This document shows, piece by piece, positions 4,421 through 5,034 of a DNA stretch of 5,034 nucleotides. Position 1 is the first letter of the stretch. Each line of letters starts with the position of its first letter. The position numbers and the translations under genes are program-made. The DNA is from UBA1715 sp045599365 (GTDB lineage: Bacteria; Bacteroidota; Bacteroidia; Bacteroidales; UBA1715), in NCBI GenBank assembly GCA_045599365.1, contig JAZRVS010000033.1, positions 1 through 5,034 on the forward strand, given 5' to 3'. The notes below the pieces were generated by a model. The model had not been told where the DNA came from. It did no database searches and worked only from the letters and a program-made list of their open reading frames with translations.

Positions 4421-5034
4421 TGACAGAAGCATTTTTGCAGTATGTCTGGCAACATCAATTAATAAGCACAGACAAATTATTCACAACAGATAACGAAGAA
4501 GTAAACATCATTAAAGTTGGAACATTCAATTCAAATGCTGGTCCAGATTTTCTCAATGCCAAAATAAAAATTGGTAAAACGATTTGGGTTGGAGATATTG
4601 AAATACACATTAAATCAAGCGATTGGGATATCCACCATCATTATCAGCAAGAATCTTACAATAGCGTAATACTACATGCAGTTGCATCTTTTGACAAAGA
4701 TGTTTACACGTCTCGAAAACAAAAAGTACCAACAATAATTCTACCAATACTACCTCACGTAACGTACAACTACACAAAATTATCAGACATTTCAAGCGGA
4801 ATTCGATGTAAAAAACAAATTGTTGAAATTGATTCTTTTAGAATCACTATGTTTTTAGAAAGACTTGTTGCAGAACGATTTGAAGACAAATCAAACAAAA
4901 TCATTGAAACATATCACAATAACGGAAATGATTGGGAAGCGACATTTTATCAACAATTAGCAAAATCATTTGGGTTTAAAACCAATAGCGATGCTTTTGA
5001 AAATCTTGCTCAAAACCTTCCTCTACATTTATTA
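4420..5034 (+). CDS. DUF2851 family protein, N-terminal 205 residues (cut by window edge)
   Basis: The frame runs from ATG 4420 through 205 codons to the window edge without a stop. The protein starts MTEAFLQYVWQHQLI and contains the block I associate with DUF2851: NAGPDFLNAKIKI (39-51), WVGDIEIHIKSSDWDIHHH (56-74) and NSVILHAVA (81-89). The function of the family is not established. The conserved Pro-Asp followed by E61, H63 and K65 on a predicted strand looks somewhat like a PD-(D/E)xK nuclease core, but that is inference. There is no signal peptide, so the protein is probably cytoplasmic. The gap of 59 bases after tsaB has no promoter box or terminator, suggesting co-transcription. No Shine-Dalgarno site precedes the ATG. 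The start is supported by the family-like N-terminus. Confidence 0.85.
   Translation, partial: MTEAFLQYVWQHQLISTDKLFTTDNEEVNIIKVGTFNSNAGPDFLNAKIKIGKTIWVGDIEIHIKSSDWDIHHHYQQESYNSVILHAVASFDKDVYTSRKQKVPTIILPILPHVTYNYTKLSDISSGIRCKKQIVEIDSFRITMFLERLVAERFEDKSNKIIETYHNNGNDWEATFYQQLAKSFGFKTNSDAFENLAQNLPLHLL

Noticed and set aside
4610..4795. 61-codon reverse frame with Leu/Val/Cys-rich sequence
   Set aside because: It is antisense to the DUF2851 reading frame, which has family motifs across this stretch.
1..5034. Insertion sequence, CRISPR array, toxin-antitoxin, riboswitch or defence locus
   Set aside because: No transposase-like frame, terminal repeats with target duplications, regular spacer-repeat array or recognisable riboswitch core was seen. 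Known housekeeping genes cover nearly all of the window.

Overview
The window reads as chromosomal DNA from a low-GC member of the Bacteroidota. Four things point there. The prolyl-tRNA synthetase is the archaeal/eukaryote-like form that is common in this phylum. The DUF2851-family protein is, as far as I know, mostly found there. The promoters fit the TTTG / TAnnTTTG pattern of the Bacteroidota sigma factor. Most genes lack a Shine-Dalgarno sequence and have A/T-rich leaders. The species cannot be named from the sequence.

Layout, left to right. The first 150 bases hold the 5' end of a leftward gene for a small lipoprotein of unknown function, cut by the window edge. A 96-base divergent gap separates it from rightward proS (247-1719). 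A 279-base convergent gap follows. It contains a terminator for proS, a pair of 7-base-periodic repeat tracts facing each other as an inverted repeat, and a terminator for the next gene. That gene is leftward tig, trigger factor (1999-3336). Just upstream of tig, on the same strand, lie an intrinsic-terminator-like hairpin and a tRNA-Leu gene with anticodon UAG (3391-3472). A 195-base A/T-rich gap holds two back-to-back promoters: one fires leftward into the tRNA, the other rightward into a probable operon. That operon consists of a possible 22-codon leader ORF, tsaB (3668-4360) and a DUF2851-family gene (from 4420, running off the right edge).

The genes share a theme of protein synthesis: charging tRNA-Pro (proS), decoding CUA/CUG-type leucine codons (tRNA-Leu), making the t6A37 tRNA modification (tsaB) and folding nascent chains (tig). 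They are housekeeping genes arranged in at least four transcription units, not one pathway operon. I see no mobile element, CRISPR array, toxin-antitoxin pair or defence locus, and nothing amounting to a new multi-gene system. The points most worth a second look are the short ORF whose stop overlaps the tsaB start, the hairpin between tRNA-Leu and tig with no recognisable tig promoter, the heptad-periodic intergenic repeats, and the loss of most zinc-site cysteines in ProRS.
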